A DNA stretch of 45,569 bases from Chryseobacterium gleum (GCA_945872795.1 CAMCAZ010000026.1:1-45569), one strand, 5' to 3'. Shown: positions 18,510 to 27,435, counted from the stretch's first letter. Numbers and translations: made by a program. The notes: generated from the letters alone by a model not told the origin.

Positions 18510-20057
18510 TCACGGGGTCGTGATGAAATAGCGGGCGGTCCGCTCATCGGCCAGGTTCCACTCCTGCCAACGCCGATCGGACCGACGCTGAATGAAACGG
18601 TCCCGTTTGGCGTCCAAAGCCCTTCGGAACTCCAAGGGATCCAGATTCTCCACCCAGCGCACGCGGTTGTTGCGATGGCGTGCCATCTGCTCCTCCACGA
18701 GGTCAATGTCCGCGTACAGCAGGGGCAATACCTTATCGCTCATGGCCAGGTAATTGTCGATATCGATCTCTCCGGGATTGGTGTGCCGCAGGTTGGTGCG
18801 CACGATGAAACTGTCCCAGTCTACCAAGGTGAGCCCGACCAGCACGGCAAATGCCGCCCATCCGTTCACCCTGACCAGGTAGAAGAAGCTCTTGCGCTCC
18901 CTCAGCTTGACGAACAGCGTGACCAGCCCTACCAGAACGAGGACCAGGAACACGATGACGCCGATGCGTTTGTAGGCCAGACCATGGAAGGAGATGTAGT
19001 GATAGTTCCGCAGGAAGACCGAGATGCCCAAGATGAAATTCTGGACCACCCAGAGCATGGCGAGCCTTTTCAGCAGGGCACTGCGTACGTAGAAGTTCTG
19101 GTTGCCGCGGAACAGGTGGAGCAGGATCGCGATGCTCAGCAGGATACTGATGATGAGGATCCAGGTCCCCTCATGGACGAACTGTTTCAGGCTGAAGCCC
19201 TCCGGGACCTCGAACCCGACCCATACCCATCCGATATCGATCACGTTCACCACCAGCAGCAGGGCGTTCACCAGCACGAGGAGCAACACACCCATCCTGC
19301 GCTCGCGTTCCAGCAGGTTCATGCCTTGCGGGGCCATCCACTGCGGGCGCAGCACCTTGCGCCGGAGCAGGGCATCCGTCCAATTCTGCTCCCATTGCAG
19401 CGCACGTTTGGGAGCGAAACGATAGAGCAAAGCCGCACTCACGGCCATGGCGTAAAGGAAGAAGAAGGTATGGGCAGTGAAGATGCTCGTCAGCAGATCA
19501 CCGAGCACCTCCCAGATGCCGTTCAGGAAACCTGCGGTCAGTTCCTCGAAGCGCGGATTGCCGACACGATACAAGTGAAAGAACACAGCTCCGATCAGGA
19601 TCGGAAGCACCGCAAGCTTCCCCCAGCCCCAACCCTGCCGGGGAGCATTCCGACCTTGCAGCAGGACACCGGCACCATCCCAGGCCGCCATGGGCAGGTA
19701 CACTACGTTCGAGAACCATTGCTGGATGGCATAGAACAGACTGCGTAACTGGCGTTCATGGGCCAGGCTGGTCGACACGCCCAAGGCGATCACCGCGGCG
19801 ATCATCGCCACCGTGCTGGCATGGACCACCACCATTCCGGCTGCGACGTTCAGGCCACCCAAGGTCCACCGCGCGGGCACCGACAGCCCCTTCCATCCAT
19901 GGCGATGCAGCAAGAGAGCGGTGATCAGCAGAGCGAAGAGCAGCAGGTTGAGCCCCAACGAGAGCTCGTGGAACAGACGATCGAAGATCACAGCGGTGAG
20001 CAGGATGGTCAGGAACGGTGTCCAACGCTGTGATCCGGCGTTCAAAGGTTCTGTCAT
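18510..20057 (-). CDS. DUF4153/DUF4173-type polytopic membrane protein
   Basis: The 515-residue protein has about eleven hydrophobic helices. The C-terminal region LVGLTLVDWDSFIVRTNLRH followed by NPGEIDIDNYLAMSDKVLP is characteristic of the DUF4153/DUF4173 group of Bacteroidota and Actinobacteria, whose function is unknown. ATG 20057 (MTEPLNAG) is taken as start; the frame extends to 20228 but that stretch is Pro/Arg-rich and unlike the family. These genes are often beside a winged-helix regulator. None is seen here, but a TACTTTG inverted repeat lies 223 bp upstream of the chosen start. Confidence 0.8.
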   Translation of the reverse strand: MTEPLNAGSQRWTPFLTILLTAVIFDRLFHELSLGLNLLLFALLITALLLHRHGWKGLSVPARWTLGGLNVAAGMVVVHASTVAMIAAVIALGVSTSLAHERQLRSLFYAIQQWFSNVVYLPMAAWDGAGVLLQGRNAPRQGWGWGKLAVLPILIGAVFFHLYRVGNPRFEELTAGFLNGIWEVLGDLLTSIFTAHTFFFLYAMAVSAALLYRFAPKRALQWEQNWTDALLRRKVLRPQWMAPQGMNLLERERRMGVLLLVLVNALLLVVNVIDIGWVWVGFEVPEGFSLKQFVHEGTWILIISILLSIAILLHLFRGNQNFYVRSALLKRLAMLWVVQNFILGISVFLRNYHYISFHGLAYKRIGVIVFLVLVLVGLVTLFVKLRERKSFFYLVRVNGWAAFAVLVGLTLVDWDSFIVRTNLRHTNPGEIDIDNYLAMSDKVLPLLYADIDLVEEQMARHRNNRVRWVENLDPLEFRRALDAKRDRFIQRRSDRRWQEWNLADERTARYFITTP

Positions 20058-20279
20058 GGTGGTGATCGGATGGGGAGGTCGGGACAATGGTATTGGAATG
20101 CACTCAGGGTCTGATGGATCGTGCAACGCACGCGGTGGCGCCGGTATTGGATGGCTTGCCCGGAAAGTGTTTGCGGAACGACGAAGCCGGATATCCCTGC
20201 GCGGCGACGGGCAGAGCACACCTTTCATTCACGCCACTACTGGCAACAGGTCGTTGCGATGGCCCATCCGAAAGCAAAG

Positions 20280-20298
20280 TACTTTGCACTTCAAAGTA
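20280..20298. promoter_or_regulatory. Inverted repeat TACTTTG-N5-CAAAGTA, operator candidate
   Basis: The 7-5-7 palindrome is perfect and lies in the gap between the ZIP transporter gene and the DUF4153-type gene. I recall AAAGTAC-type palindromes before operons with winged-helix regulators in Bacteroidota; this is recollection. A regulator binding here and its target gene are not shown. Confidence 0.45.
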
Positions 20299-20338
20299 AC
20301 GACGCATCAAACGGCCTATTGTGCGTTGCTGCGAATTT

Positions 20339-21040
20339 TCAATGGATGGTCAACGCGGCCAGTCCGGCGCCGACGATGACGGCGGCGAAGCGGGTGGCGT
20401 TGAAACGGTGCTCGGGGGCACTTTCGAAGATGATGGTCGTTCCGATGTGCAGCAGCATACCGATCGCCAAGCCGAGCATGTGATCCAGGAAATGGTGGCC
20501 AAGGTCCTGGCCCAGCGTGGCCCCGAACAGGATGCCGAGGGGAGCGGCCAATGCGAAGGTCACCAGGAGGGTCCAGCTCCGGCCATCGCCGGCACCCGTG
20601 CGCTGGAGGACCGTGGCCAGTGCAATGGCCATGGGCATCTTGTGCAGGAGCACGCCCACCAGGAAATGCACGTCACCGGCCACCTTCGGATCGGCAAAGG
20701 GGATGCCCTCCGCGAAGGAATGCAGGCACAGGCTGCCCAGCGTGAGCAGGGGAAGCGCATGGGACGCCTTTCCGTGGATATGCATGTGACCATGTTCGAT
20801 GCCATGGCTGAAGAACTCCAGGATCACCTGGACGAGGAAACCGCCGAGCACCCAGAAACCGATCCCGGCCCCCACCTCTGCGTAGAGCTCCGGAAGCATA
20901 TGCAGGAACACCACGCCCAGCAGGAAAGCCCCACTGAAGCTCAGGAGCAGGCGGAGCCACTTCGAATCGGGCCGCGTGAGGCGGACCAGACCGCCGGCCA
21001 GCATGGGCACCAGAAAGAAGGCGATCGCCACGGGTATCAT
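20339..21040 (-). CDS. ZIP family metal transporter
   Basis: The 233-residue protein has eight hydrophobic helices and a His-rich loop (HGIEHGHMHIHGKASH). The ZIP metal-site motifs are in helix 4 (LHSFAEGIPFAD) and helix 5 (LLHKMPMAIALATVL). ZIP carriers bring zinc or related divalent metals into the cytosol. ATG 21040 overlaps the TGA of the methyltransferase gene as ATGA, so the two are co-translated; the frame extends upstream inside the methyltransferase gene but is not needed. Length is typical of short bacterial ZIPs. Confidence 0.88.
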   Translation of the reverse strand: MIPVAIAFFLVPMLAGGLVRLTRPDSKWLRLLLSFSGAFLLGVVFLHMLPELYAEVGAGIGFWVLGGFLVQVILEFFSHGIEHGHMHIHGKASHALPLLTLGSLCLHSFAEGIPFADPKVAGDVHFLVGVLLHKMPMAIALATVLQRTGAGDGRSWTLLVTFALAAPLGILFGATLGQDLGHHFLDHMLGLAIGMLLHIGTTIIFESAPEHRFNATRFAAVIVGAGLAALTIH

Positions 21041-21768
21041 GGGGTCTCCCGGCGTTTGGTCCACATGACGAAGCGCTGGGAGGTCTCCGGGTCGAAGGGA
21101 CTGATGTCCGGACCATCGGTGCATTCCTCCACCTCCAGACCCGCATCCACTGCCATCTGTCGCAGTTCTTCAGGCATCAGTGCAAGAACACGTTCCTCAT
21201 AGCGGTGGTGCTCGGGTCCATCGCTTACGGCGATGCGCTTGACGATCACCCCCTCCTCCACCGTCCGTGTGATGTGGAACTCAACATCCTCCCGCGTGAC
21301 CACTTCATCGGCCACCAGATCGCGCAGTACCGCTGCGGTGTTCATGAAGTCCAGCACGAACCTGCCTCCGGGACGCAGATTGCTGGCCACGGCCTCAAAA
21401 ATGGCCCGGTCATCCTGCCGGTCCCGGGTATAACCAAGGCTGGTGAAGAGGCAACAGACCAGATCGGACTGACCGGGTTCAAAGGGTGTACGCATGTCGT
21501 GCACAACGAAGCGCGCACCGGGCACGTTGCGTGTGGCCTCGGCAATGCTCTCCGGAGAAAGGTCCACGCCGGTTACCGTCAATCCGGCCTCGGCGAAAAA
21601 GCGGGCATGCCGGCCACGGCCACAGGCCAGGTCCAACAACCGGTCACCGGAGCTGGGACGCCAGTGGGCCATGACGGTACGCACCCAACGGGCTGCCTCC
21701 ACCTCGTCGCGATGCCCGTATAGCAAGGCATAATAGCGCGTACCGAACCACTCCTTGTACCAACCCAT
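21037..21768 (-). CDS. Class I SAM-dependent methyltransferase
   Basis: The 243-residue protein has motif I LLDLACGRGRHARFF (residues 44-58), the acidic end of strand 2 (VTGVDLSPES), then DLVCCLFTSLGY and LRPGGRFVLDFMN. These place it among UbiE-like or Methyltransf_25-type enzymes; the substrate is unknown. The N-terminus MGWYKEWFGTRYYALLYGHR is conserved in a Bacteroidota subgroup as far as I recall. It is the first gene of a two-gene operon with the ZIP transporter (4-bp overlap). A TAGTTTCG box lies 23 nt before the start. Confidence 0.88.
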   Translation of the reverse strand: MGWYKEWFGTRYYALLYGHRDEVEAARWVRTVMAHWRPSSGDRLLDLACGRGRHARFFAEAGLTVTGVDLSPESIAEATRNVPGARFVVHDMRTPFEPGQSDLVCCLFTSLGYTRDRQDDRAIFEAVASNLRPGGRFVLDFMNTAAVLRDLVADEVVTREDVEFHITRTVEEGVIVKRIAVSDGPEHHRYEERVLALMPEELRQMAVDAGLEVEECTDGPDISPFDPETSQRFVMWTKRRETP

Positions 21769-21791
21769 GCCTGCGTACCGAAAATGAACGG

Positions 21792-21799
21792 CGAAACTA
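21792..21799 (-). promoter_or_regulatory. -7 box of the methyltransferase-ZIP operon
   Basis: Minus-strand TAGTTTCG (consensus TAnnTTTG, one change) lies 23 nt upstream of ATG 21768 in the divergent gap with siaB. Confidence 0.5.
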
Positions 21800-21918
21800 A
21801 CCGATCGTCATCGTTGGGGTTGACAATTCCGTGGATAACTCCACCCAGGGAGCTGCGAGCCCCTTGACCGATCACAGTTGCTTTGCACCTAAGGCCGCTA
21901 CAAGCGGCAGTCCCGGCC

Positions 21919-22476
21919 ATGCTCGACCAGATCCACGACTTCTATGATTCCCTTGAGCGACATCGCGTGATGCTCTCGTTCAAGGGGGATCTCTCGGAAG
22001 AGCTCATCACCTCCCTGTTGGGGGCGGTGGAACACCAGCTGCCCAGCATCGAGCCCGAAGCCAAGACACGCAAACGCGTGTTCAACGTGGTGACCGAATG
22101 CCTGCAGAACCTTTATCACCACAATGCCCACCTCAAACTCACCAACGGAGGTACCGTACGCACGGCTGACCCGCATGGTGTGGTGATGATCGCGCGCACT
22201 GATTCGGGGTATTCCGTGCTCACCGGCAACTTCATGGTCAGCTCGGAGGTGGAGCGATTGCGATCCCACTTGGACCGCATCAACACCCTGACACCCGAAA
22301 TGCTCCGCGAGCTCTACCGCGAAAAGCTGGCCGATGGCACCTATTCACAAAGCGGTGGTGGTGGCTTGGGCATGATCGACATCGCCCGCAAGAGCGGTGG
22401 CAAACTTGAATACGGATTCATCCCCTACCATGCGGACAATGCGTTCTTCAGCCTGAACGTGAACGTGAACTCCTAG
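21919..22476 (+). CDS. siaB: SiaB family protein kinase
   Basis: The 185-residue protein resembles SiaB, a GHKL-fold kinase that phosphorylates SiaC. It has an N-box-like VVTECLQNLYHHN (E60, N64, N69) and a Gly-rich loop SGGGGLGMIDIARKSGG near residues 146-162. It begins MLDQIHDFYDSLERHRVML. In Pseudomonas SiaB and the phosphatase SiaA set SiaC phosphorylation, which controls a diguanylate cyclase and aggregation. Here siaC follows after 13 bp, but no SiaA phosphatase or SiaD cyclase is in the window. ATG 21919 is favoured over 21883, which adds twelve unconserved residues. Confidence 0.88.
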   Translation: MLDQIHDFYDSLERHRVMLSFKGDLSEELITSLLGAVEHQLPSIEPEAKTRKRVFNVVTECLQNLYHHNAHLKLTNGGTVRTADPHGVVMIARTDSGYSVLTGNFMVSSEVERLRSHLDRINTLTPEMLRELYREKLADGTYSQSGGGGLGMIDIARKSGGKLEYGFIPYHADNAFFSLNVNVNS

Positions 22477-22489
22477 ACCTCTCACCACC

Positions 22490-22882
22490 ATGGCATCGCT
22501 GCAATTTGAAGGTTCCTCCAAAACACCATTCGTGAACTTCGATCACGAGACCGGTCTGCTCGAATTGAAGGGCCGTTCGATCCCGGAGAACTCCATCGAG
22601 TTCTACAAACCATTGATCGACTGGGTGGACAAATACGGCCGCACCCCACAGCAGCGGACCGCCCTGCACGTTCAGTTGGAGTACTTCAACACCAGTAGCT
22701 CCAAGTGCATCCTGGACCTGTTCAAGAAACTGGAGGCCATCCGCGCCGCAGGGAATGATGTCACCGTGCTGTGGCACTACGAGGAGGATGACGAGGACAT
22801 GCTGGAGGCCGGTGAGGATTACGCCGGAATCATCAACATCCCGTTCAAGATGATGTTGATCAAGGAGGTGGACGGGCAGTGA
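22490..22882 (+). CDS. siaC: SiaC family regulatory phosphoprotein (DUF1987)
   Basis: The 130-residue protein matches the SiaC/DUF1987 family: TPFVNFDHETGLLELKGRSI near the start, then EFYKPLIDWV and VQLEYFNTSSSKCILDLF. The Thr of YFNTSSSK is residue 68, the position phosphorylated in Pseudomonas SiaC. It is the output of a partner switch; its effector here is unknown. It is co-directional with siaB (13-bp gap), and its stop lies 22 bp from the end of the convergent ABC transporter gene. Confidence 0.9.
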   Translation: MASLQFEGSSKTPFVNFDHETGLLELKGRSIPENSIEFYKPLIDWVDKYGRTPQQRTALHVQLEYFNTSSSKCILDLFKKLEAIRAAGNDVTVLWHYEEDDEDMLEAGEDYAGIINIPFKMMLIKEVDGQ

Positions 22883-22904
22883 TCGTCGCACGTTGGCAGC
22901 ACCC

Positions 22905-25900
22905 TCAGCGGGGGTCCCGGGAAGGGATCAGTCGCATCAGGCGCGGGAAGAAGTCCGCGTAGAGCATCAGGGCCAGTACGAGTGACATGCCCCAGAGCAC
23001 GGCAGCATTCGCCCAGAGCGTGGGGATCTTCATGCCCAGAAACCACTTCATGGGCGCATAGAACTGCGCGCTGAAGATGCTTCCCCTCTTCGGGACGAGG
23101 TACACCGGGTCGCTCTTCTGTACCAGCTGGCCTTGGTATTCCACGATGACGTTCACGTCGTTGCGGTTCGTCACGATCTCCGACAAGCTCTCGTTCCGGT
23201 ATCCATCCAGCAATGCGAAGTAGGCCTTTCGCCCTTCCTCCGTGGCCGTCATCCGACCGATGAAGGCCTCCTTCTCCTGTTCCGCTGTCCGGTACACGGC
23301 CCGGTAGTGGTCCACGAGCACCTGCAGGCACTGCTCCACCTCATCCAGCGCGGCAGTGGTCACGAGCTCGGGCGTGAGCAGGTTGGTCGATGGGCAGTTG
23401 AATCCCTTGATCAATGCGGCTTCCCGTTGCAGCTCTGCGCTGATCAGGGCCAGTTCATAGGCCACATCCACCTCCGGAGCGAGTCCCTGCCTGGCACGAC
23501 GCACATCACCCACACTGTTCTGGATCTCCCGTACCCACAGGTCCTTCTTCCAGTTCGCGGTCTTCATCCGCTGATCGAAGGGGTAGACGATCCGCTCATA
23601 GGCATTATCCATGAACTGGGTCACAGCGAGCCCTTCATAAGCCCAGCGGGAGGCCATGACGTTGCCGATCCATGGAACGCTCGTCTCGGAAGCGAACCAG
23701 GGGTGCAGTTTATCGAACTTCACGATGATCCCGCTGAAGAGCAACTGCGGAATGATGAGTACGGGGATCATGATGTAGATGACCTTGGCACTGTTGAAGC
23801 TCGCGCTCACGTTCAGGCCGAGGACGTTGGCCATGCACGAGGTGCTGAAGAGGAGCAGCCAATGGGCCGGCAGGAGCCCGTCGATACCCAGCACTACACT
23901 GCCCACGATCACGAACAACAGCGTCTGGACGGCCGAGATCATGAACAGGATGGACACCTTGCTCAGCAGGTAGCTCGCCCGGCTCAGGTCCAGGAATTTC
24001 TCCCGTTGGCGGATCTGTCTGTCCCGGATGATCTCCTCCGCACTGACCGTGAGCCCGAGGAACAGAGCGACGATGACAGCAATGAAGAGGTATTGTGGAA
24101 TATTGTCGTTCTCCCGGAAGATATAGGCGTCCGCAGTACCGTAGCCCACGCGATAGTACTTGAGGAAGAAGGCCATGACATAGGCCAGGACCGGTGCTTC
24201 CAGCAGGTTGATGAGCACATACTGGCGATTGGCCAGCTTGCTCAACAGATCACGTTTGAAGTAGACCACGAACTGCTTGAACTTGTCGGGTATTGCGAAG
24301 GTGCTCCTGGGCACGCTGCGCTCATCGGGGACCGTCGCCGCACGGCCTTCCATCTGTGCCTTGAACACCTCGTTCCAGGCTTCGGGACTGATCCGGCGTT
24401 GGTCCGTCTCATTGCCGTACTCATCCACCAGTTTGGCCTCGAGGATGTTGAAGATCTGCTCGGGGTTCACGTTGCCACAGGCGCTGCACTGGCCCACATC
24501 ACTGTTCACCTGGCCGGTCACCCGTTTGAAGTAGACCACCGCATCCACGGGATCACCGTAGTACACCGGATGTCCCTCCTGGTCCATCAGCAGCAGCCGA
24601 TCGAACAGCTTGAAGATGTCCGAGGAGGGCTGGTGGATCACCACGAAGACGAGACGGCCCTTCAGGGCAAGCTCCTTGAGGAGGTCCATGATGTTCTCCG
24701 AATCCCTGGAACTTAGACCGCTGGTCGGCTCGTCCACAAAAAGCACGCTGGGCTCCCGGATCAGTTCCAAGGCGATGTTCAAACGCTTCCGCTGGCCGCC
24801 ACTGATGGTCTTGTCCAGGGGGCTGCCCACCTTGAGGTCCTTGGTCTCGTATAGCCCGAGGCTCTGCAACATGCGCAGCACGCGCTCGGTGACCTGCTCC
24901 TTGTTCAGGTCGCCGAAACAGAGTTTGGCGTTGTAGAACAGGTTCTGGAAGACGGTAAGCTCCTCGATGAGCAGGTCGTCCTGGCTCACATGCCCGATCA
25001 CGCCGCGGATGCGATCGCGTTCGGTGTGCACGTCGATCCCGTTGATGGTCACATGACCCCTCCCGGGCTTCAGGTTGCCATTGAGCACATTGAGCAGCGT
25101 GCTCTTCCCACTTCCACTGCCGCCCATGATGCCGATGAGCTTGCCCCCGGTCTCTGCCAGATGCAGCTCATGCAGGCCCAGCCGTCCATTGGGGAAGGCA
25201 TATTCGATGGCCTCCGCCTTGAACACGATCCGCGGGCGACCGTTCTTGGACATGAAGGCACCCAGGATGTCGCTGTAATAGATGGGCACGCCATGGGTGG
25301 GGCGCACACTGCTGCCGTTGCTGAGGACATAGTGACCGCCTGCTCCGATGCGTTGACCGTTCAACAGGATCTCGCCGGATCCCGTATAGCGCATCACATA
25401 AAGGTTGACGCTCGGTACGTGCAGCACGCGCAGGTCTCCTTCCATGCCATGGGCATGCAGGTGGCGGGCCTTCTCGAAGGGCGATTCCATGGCCGCATCG
25501 ATGTACAAGAGGTGGGCCGAGTCCTCCCGCTCCTTGATATCGCTCTCCACAAAGGCCTGGCATCGGCGGAACTCCTCCTGGCCGATGTTGAAGGTCTCCG
25601 CCACGGTGGTCACGAAGTCCTGCTCCTGCTCACTCACCTCGCCGTTGGCGTAGATGAACTCCAGCAAGTGCACCAGCACCACGAACTTTTGGCGCTGGTT
25701 CAGTTCCTCGTTGACCTGGGTGCAGATCTTCAGCACCTTCACGGAGTTCAACGAGGTGCGCTTGCGGCCGGTGCGCGTCTGTCCACCGCTGGAGTGAAAG
25801 GCCAGCACGAAGGCCTGGTAGCGGGCAAGGTGCGAGGCGGCCACCTCGGGACTGAACTGCTTGCGGAGGAAGCGCTCAAGGGGCGCCGCATTATCCGGGC

Positions 25901-25979
25901 GCATGCCTTCGCCCACCGCATCGCCCTTGGCGATGATGGCGAACAATTGCAACAGGGCTTTGAGGATCTTCTCGCTCAT
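22905..25979 (-). CDS. ABCG-type transporter with TerB-like and FHA-like N-terminal domains
   Basis: This 1024-residue protein combines several parts. Residues 1-140 look like a TerB-type helical domain (VHLLEFIYANGEVSEQEQDF). Residues about 180-250 look FHA-like (GEILLNGQRIGAGGHYVLSN, then GSSVRPTHGVPIYYSD). The ATPase follows, with Walker A GGSGSGKST near 284, signature ISGGQRKRLNIALEL, and Walker B VLFVDEPTSGLSS near 415. The ABC-2 type membrane part starts near 587 (LLEAPVLAYVMAFFLKYY) and ends with a helix close to the C-terminus. A long soluble insert lies between the last two helices. The order ATPase then membrane is that of the ABCG family; the substrate is unknown. ATG 25979 is chosen, since the extension to 26045 would run through a terminator hairpin. 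It may be transcribed with the two upstream secreted-protein genes by read-through. Confidence 0.85.
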   Translation of the reverse strand: MSEKILKALLQLFAIIAKGDAVGEGMRPDNAAPLERFLRKQFSPEVAASHLARYQAFVLAFHSSGGQTRTGRKRTSLNSVKVLKICTQVNEELNQRQKFVVLVHLLEFIYANGEVSEQEQDFVTTVAETFNIGQEEFRRCQAFVESDIKEREDSAHLLYIDAAMESPFEKARHLHAHGMEGDLRVLHVPSVNLYVMRYTGSGEILLNGQRIGAGGHYVLSNGSSVRPTHGVPIYYSDILGAFMSKNGRPRIVFKAEAIEYAFPNGRLGLHELHLAETGGKLIGIMGGSGSGKSTLLNVLNGNLKPGRGHVTINGIDVHTERDRIRGVIGHVSQDDLLIEELTVFQNLFYNAKLCFGDLNKEQVTERVLRMLQSLGLYETKDLKVGSPLDKTISGGQRKRLNIALELIREPSVLFVDEPTSGLSSRDSENIMDLLKELALKGRLVFVVIHQPSSDIFKLFDRLLLMDQEGHPVYYGDPVDAVVYFKRVTGQVNSDVGQCSACGNVNPEQIFNILEAKLVDEYGNETDQRRISPEAWNEVFKAQMEGRAATVPDERSVPRSTFAIPDKFKQFVVYFKRDLLSKLANRQYVLINLLEAPVLAYVMAFFLKYYRVGYGTADAYIFRENDNIPQYLFIAVIVALFLGLTVSAEEIIRDRQIRQREKFLDLSRASYLLSKVSILFMISAVQTLLFVIVGSVVLGIDGLLPAHWLLLFSTSCMANVLGLNVSASFNSAKVIYIMIPVLIIPQLLFSGIIVKFDKLHPWFASETSVPWIGNVMASRWAYEGLAVTQFMDNAYERIVYPFDQRMKTANWKKDLWVREIQNSVGDVRRARQGLAPEVDVAYELALISAELQREAALIKGFNCPSTNLLTPELVTTAALDEVEQCLQVLVDHYRAVYRTAEQEKEAFIGRMTATEEGRKAYFALLDGYRNESLSEIVTNRNDVNVIVEYQGQLVQKSDPVYLVPKRGSIFSAQFYAPMKWFLGMKIPTLWANAAVLWGMSLVLALMLYADFFPRLMRLIPSRDPR

Positions 25980-26014
25980 CCGACCGCACTTCCTCCCACT
26001 GACGGGAAAAGAAA

Positions 26015-26041
26015 AGCGCCCCTCTTTACGGGAGGGGCGCT
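26015..26041 (-). terminator. Intrinsic terminator downstream of the 26070-26489 gene
   Basis: A perfect 10-bp stem AGCGCCCCTC/GAGGGGCGCT with a 7-base loop is followed on the minus strand by a T-rich tract (TTTTCTTTTCC). It separates the secreted-protein gene from the ABC transporter gene and may attenuate rather than stop transcription. Confidence 0.75.
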
Positions 26042-26069
26042 GCAAGGTTGCAGGAAAGATGAGGTCGCC

Positions 26070-26489
26070 CTATTTCTTGAAACCGACCAGCATCACGGCG
26101 CAGCCGCTGCCTGCCTTGGAGGGGTCCAACGAAGCTTCAATGCTCACATCCAAAGTGCTCGTGATGGCCAGGTCCCAATAGGGGGCCGAGCTGTACTCCT
26201 TGTTCGAGTAGAGCAGGTTGCGCTCCTTGTCGAACACGGAAAAGAGCAGGATCCCGTCGGAGTCGCCGCTGCATGCGGCAACCCGATAGGTGCTTCCACC
26301 GAACAGGGTCAGCTCGAACTCGGCCACCTCCTCCCCTTGGAGAAGCGCGCGGTAGAACTGGCCGTCGGGGATGTACTGGCTGGTGATGTGTGCCTCGCAG
26401 CGATCGGCGATGGGGGCGCAAAGGCCCTGTGCCTGGGAGAGCGCAGCAAAACCGGGAACGAACAAGGAAAGGAGAAGGTACCTACGCAT
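26070..26489 (-). CDS. Secreted protein, unknown function
   Basis: The 139-residue protein has a signal peptide (MRRYLLLSLFVPGFAALSQAQ). The mature part begins GLCAPIADRCEAHITSQYIP and contains four cysteines, probably forming disulphides in the periplasm or outside. Strands such as FELTLFGGSTYRVAACSGDSDG recall small beta-sandwich proteins seen in Bacteroidota, but I do not recognise a named family. It follows the lipoprotein gene by 3 bp and ends at a clear terminator. Confidence 0.75.
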   Translation of the reverse strand: MRRYLLLSLFVPGFAALSQAQGLCAPIADRCEAHITSQYIPDGQFYRALLQGEEVAEFELTLFGGSTYRVAACSGDSDGILLFSVFDKERNLLYSNKEYSSAPYWDLAITSTLDVSIEASLDPSKAGSGCAVMLVGFKK

Positions 26490-26492
26490 GGG

Positions 26493-27395
26493 TCAGGCAA
26501 GGATCTTGGAACGGATGGCGGACACTTGGGCGGCGATGGCCGAAAGTTGCTCGGCGGTGATGGTCACACTGCTCTTACTGTTGATGAAGGTGGTCCGGGA
26601 TGCGACATCCGTGACGGGCTTCTCATAGGTGTAGGAGGCGCTGATCCCATCGAAGGTGGCCTGCAGGGTGCGCAGCCCTTCAACGGTCTCCTTCGCACTT
26701 TCGTCCGTCACGGCTGTGGACAGCAGGGCCACCAGATCGGCCAAGGCCTTGCGCTGCTCACCGATGCGGTCCATCAGGGCCTGGTCCTTGAACGCTGCTG
26801 GATCGGAGAGCGTAAGGTGGAGCGATTCCAGCCAACCACCGGCCAAGACCAGTGCGCTGATATCGTGCCGGTCGTTGTCCTTCAGGTATTGATCCGCGGC
26901 ACGGAAGGCAGACCCGCTGAACTGCAGCAGGCTGTCCTCGCTGCCCAGATTGGCCTTGAAGCGATCAAGCAAGGCACGGTCGAATGCATTGGAGAGTTCG
27001 AGCTTCCCGCCCAGCTTCTCAATGGCCTGCAGGGTGGCCAACGCCCGCTGACCATCCTTGTGCACGGTCACGTAGGCCATGTCGGCACCCAGCATCCCGA
27101 GCATCAGGGCCTGCGGGACCTTGGCGGTCAGGCTCTCCCCTTTCTCCAGCGGAGCGGTGATGCCCTTCTGGTATTTCAGGCCGGCCTTACGGATGGCGAA
27201 CGCGGTCTGCACGGGAGAAGGCACACTGAAGACCTTTCCGCCCACCTGCAGCAACTGGGCACCGTTCGCTACGGTATCCGTGGGAAGGGGATCGGTGCTC
27301 GCATCCTGGTCCGGTGCGGAAGGCCCACCACAGGCGGCGAGCGAGAGGACCACTGCGAGGCCCAAGAAGGAGTTGACGGAGTATGGCACAGCCAT
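26493..27395 (-). CDS. Lipoprotein, unknown function
   Basis: The 300-residue protein has a lipoprotein signal ending LSLAACG (Cys 22), then a Pro/Asp-rich linker. A mostly helical body follows (ALATLQAIEKLGGKLELSNA, ISALVLAGGWLESLHLTLSD), ending LSAIAAQVSAIRSKILA. I recall similar helical lipoproteins in Bacteroidota annotated only as hypothetical. It is the first gene of an operon with the secreted protein 3 bp downstream. A TACCTTCG box lies 32 nt before the start. Confidence 0.75.
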   Translation of the reverse strand: MAVPYSVNSFLGLAVVLSLAACGGPSAPDQDASTDPLPTDTVANGAQLLQVGGKVFSVPSPVQTAFAIRKAGLKYQKGITAPLEKGESLTAKVPQALMLGMLGADMAYVTVHKDGQRALATLQAIEKLGGKLELSNAFDRALLDRFKANLGSEDSLLQFSGSAFRAADQYLKDNDRHDISALVLAGGWLESLHLTLSDPAAFKDQALMDRIGEQRKALADLVALLSTAVTDESAKETVEGLRTLQATFDGISASYTYEKPVTDVASRTTFINSKSSVTITAEQLSAIAAQVSAIRSKILA

Positions 27396-27427
27396 GGAAG
27401 CGCTGGGGGATTTCGGAGTTCGAAGGT

Positions 27428-27435
27428 CGAAGGTA
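27428..27435 (-). promoter_or_regulatory. -7 box of the lipoprotein operon
   Basis: Minus-strand TACCTTCG, one change from TAnnTTTG, lies 32 nt before ATG 27395. The same octamer precedes the NhaC gene. Confidence 0.45.

Noticed and set aside
18375-19748. A 457-codon plus-strand open frame
   Set aside because: Antisense to the DUF4153-type membrane gene; its product is Gln/Asp/His-rich low-complexity sequence.
20104-20310. A 68-codon minus-strand frame near the TACTTTG palindrome, considered as a regulator remnant
   Set aside because: No helix-turn-helix or other motif is visible and the composition is not protein-like.
23133-24716. A 527-codon plus-strand open frame
   Set aside because: Antisense to the ABCG-type gene, whose Walker and signature motifs are intact.
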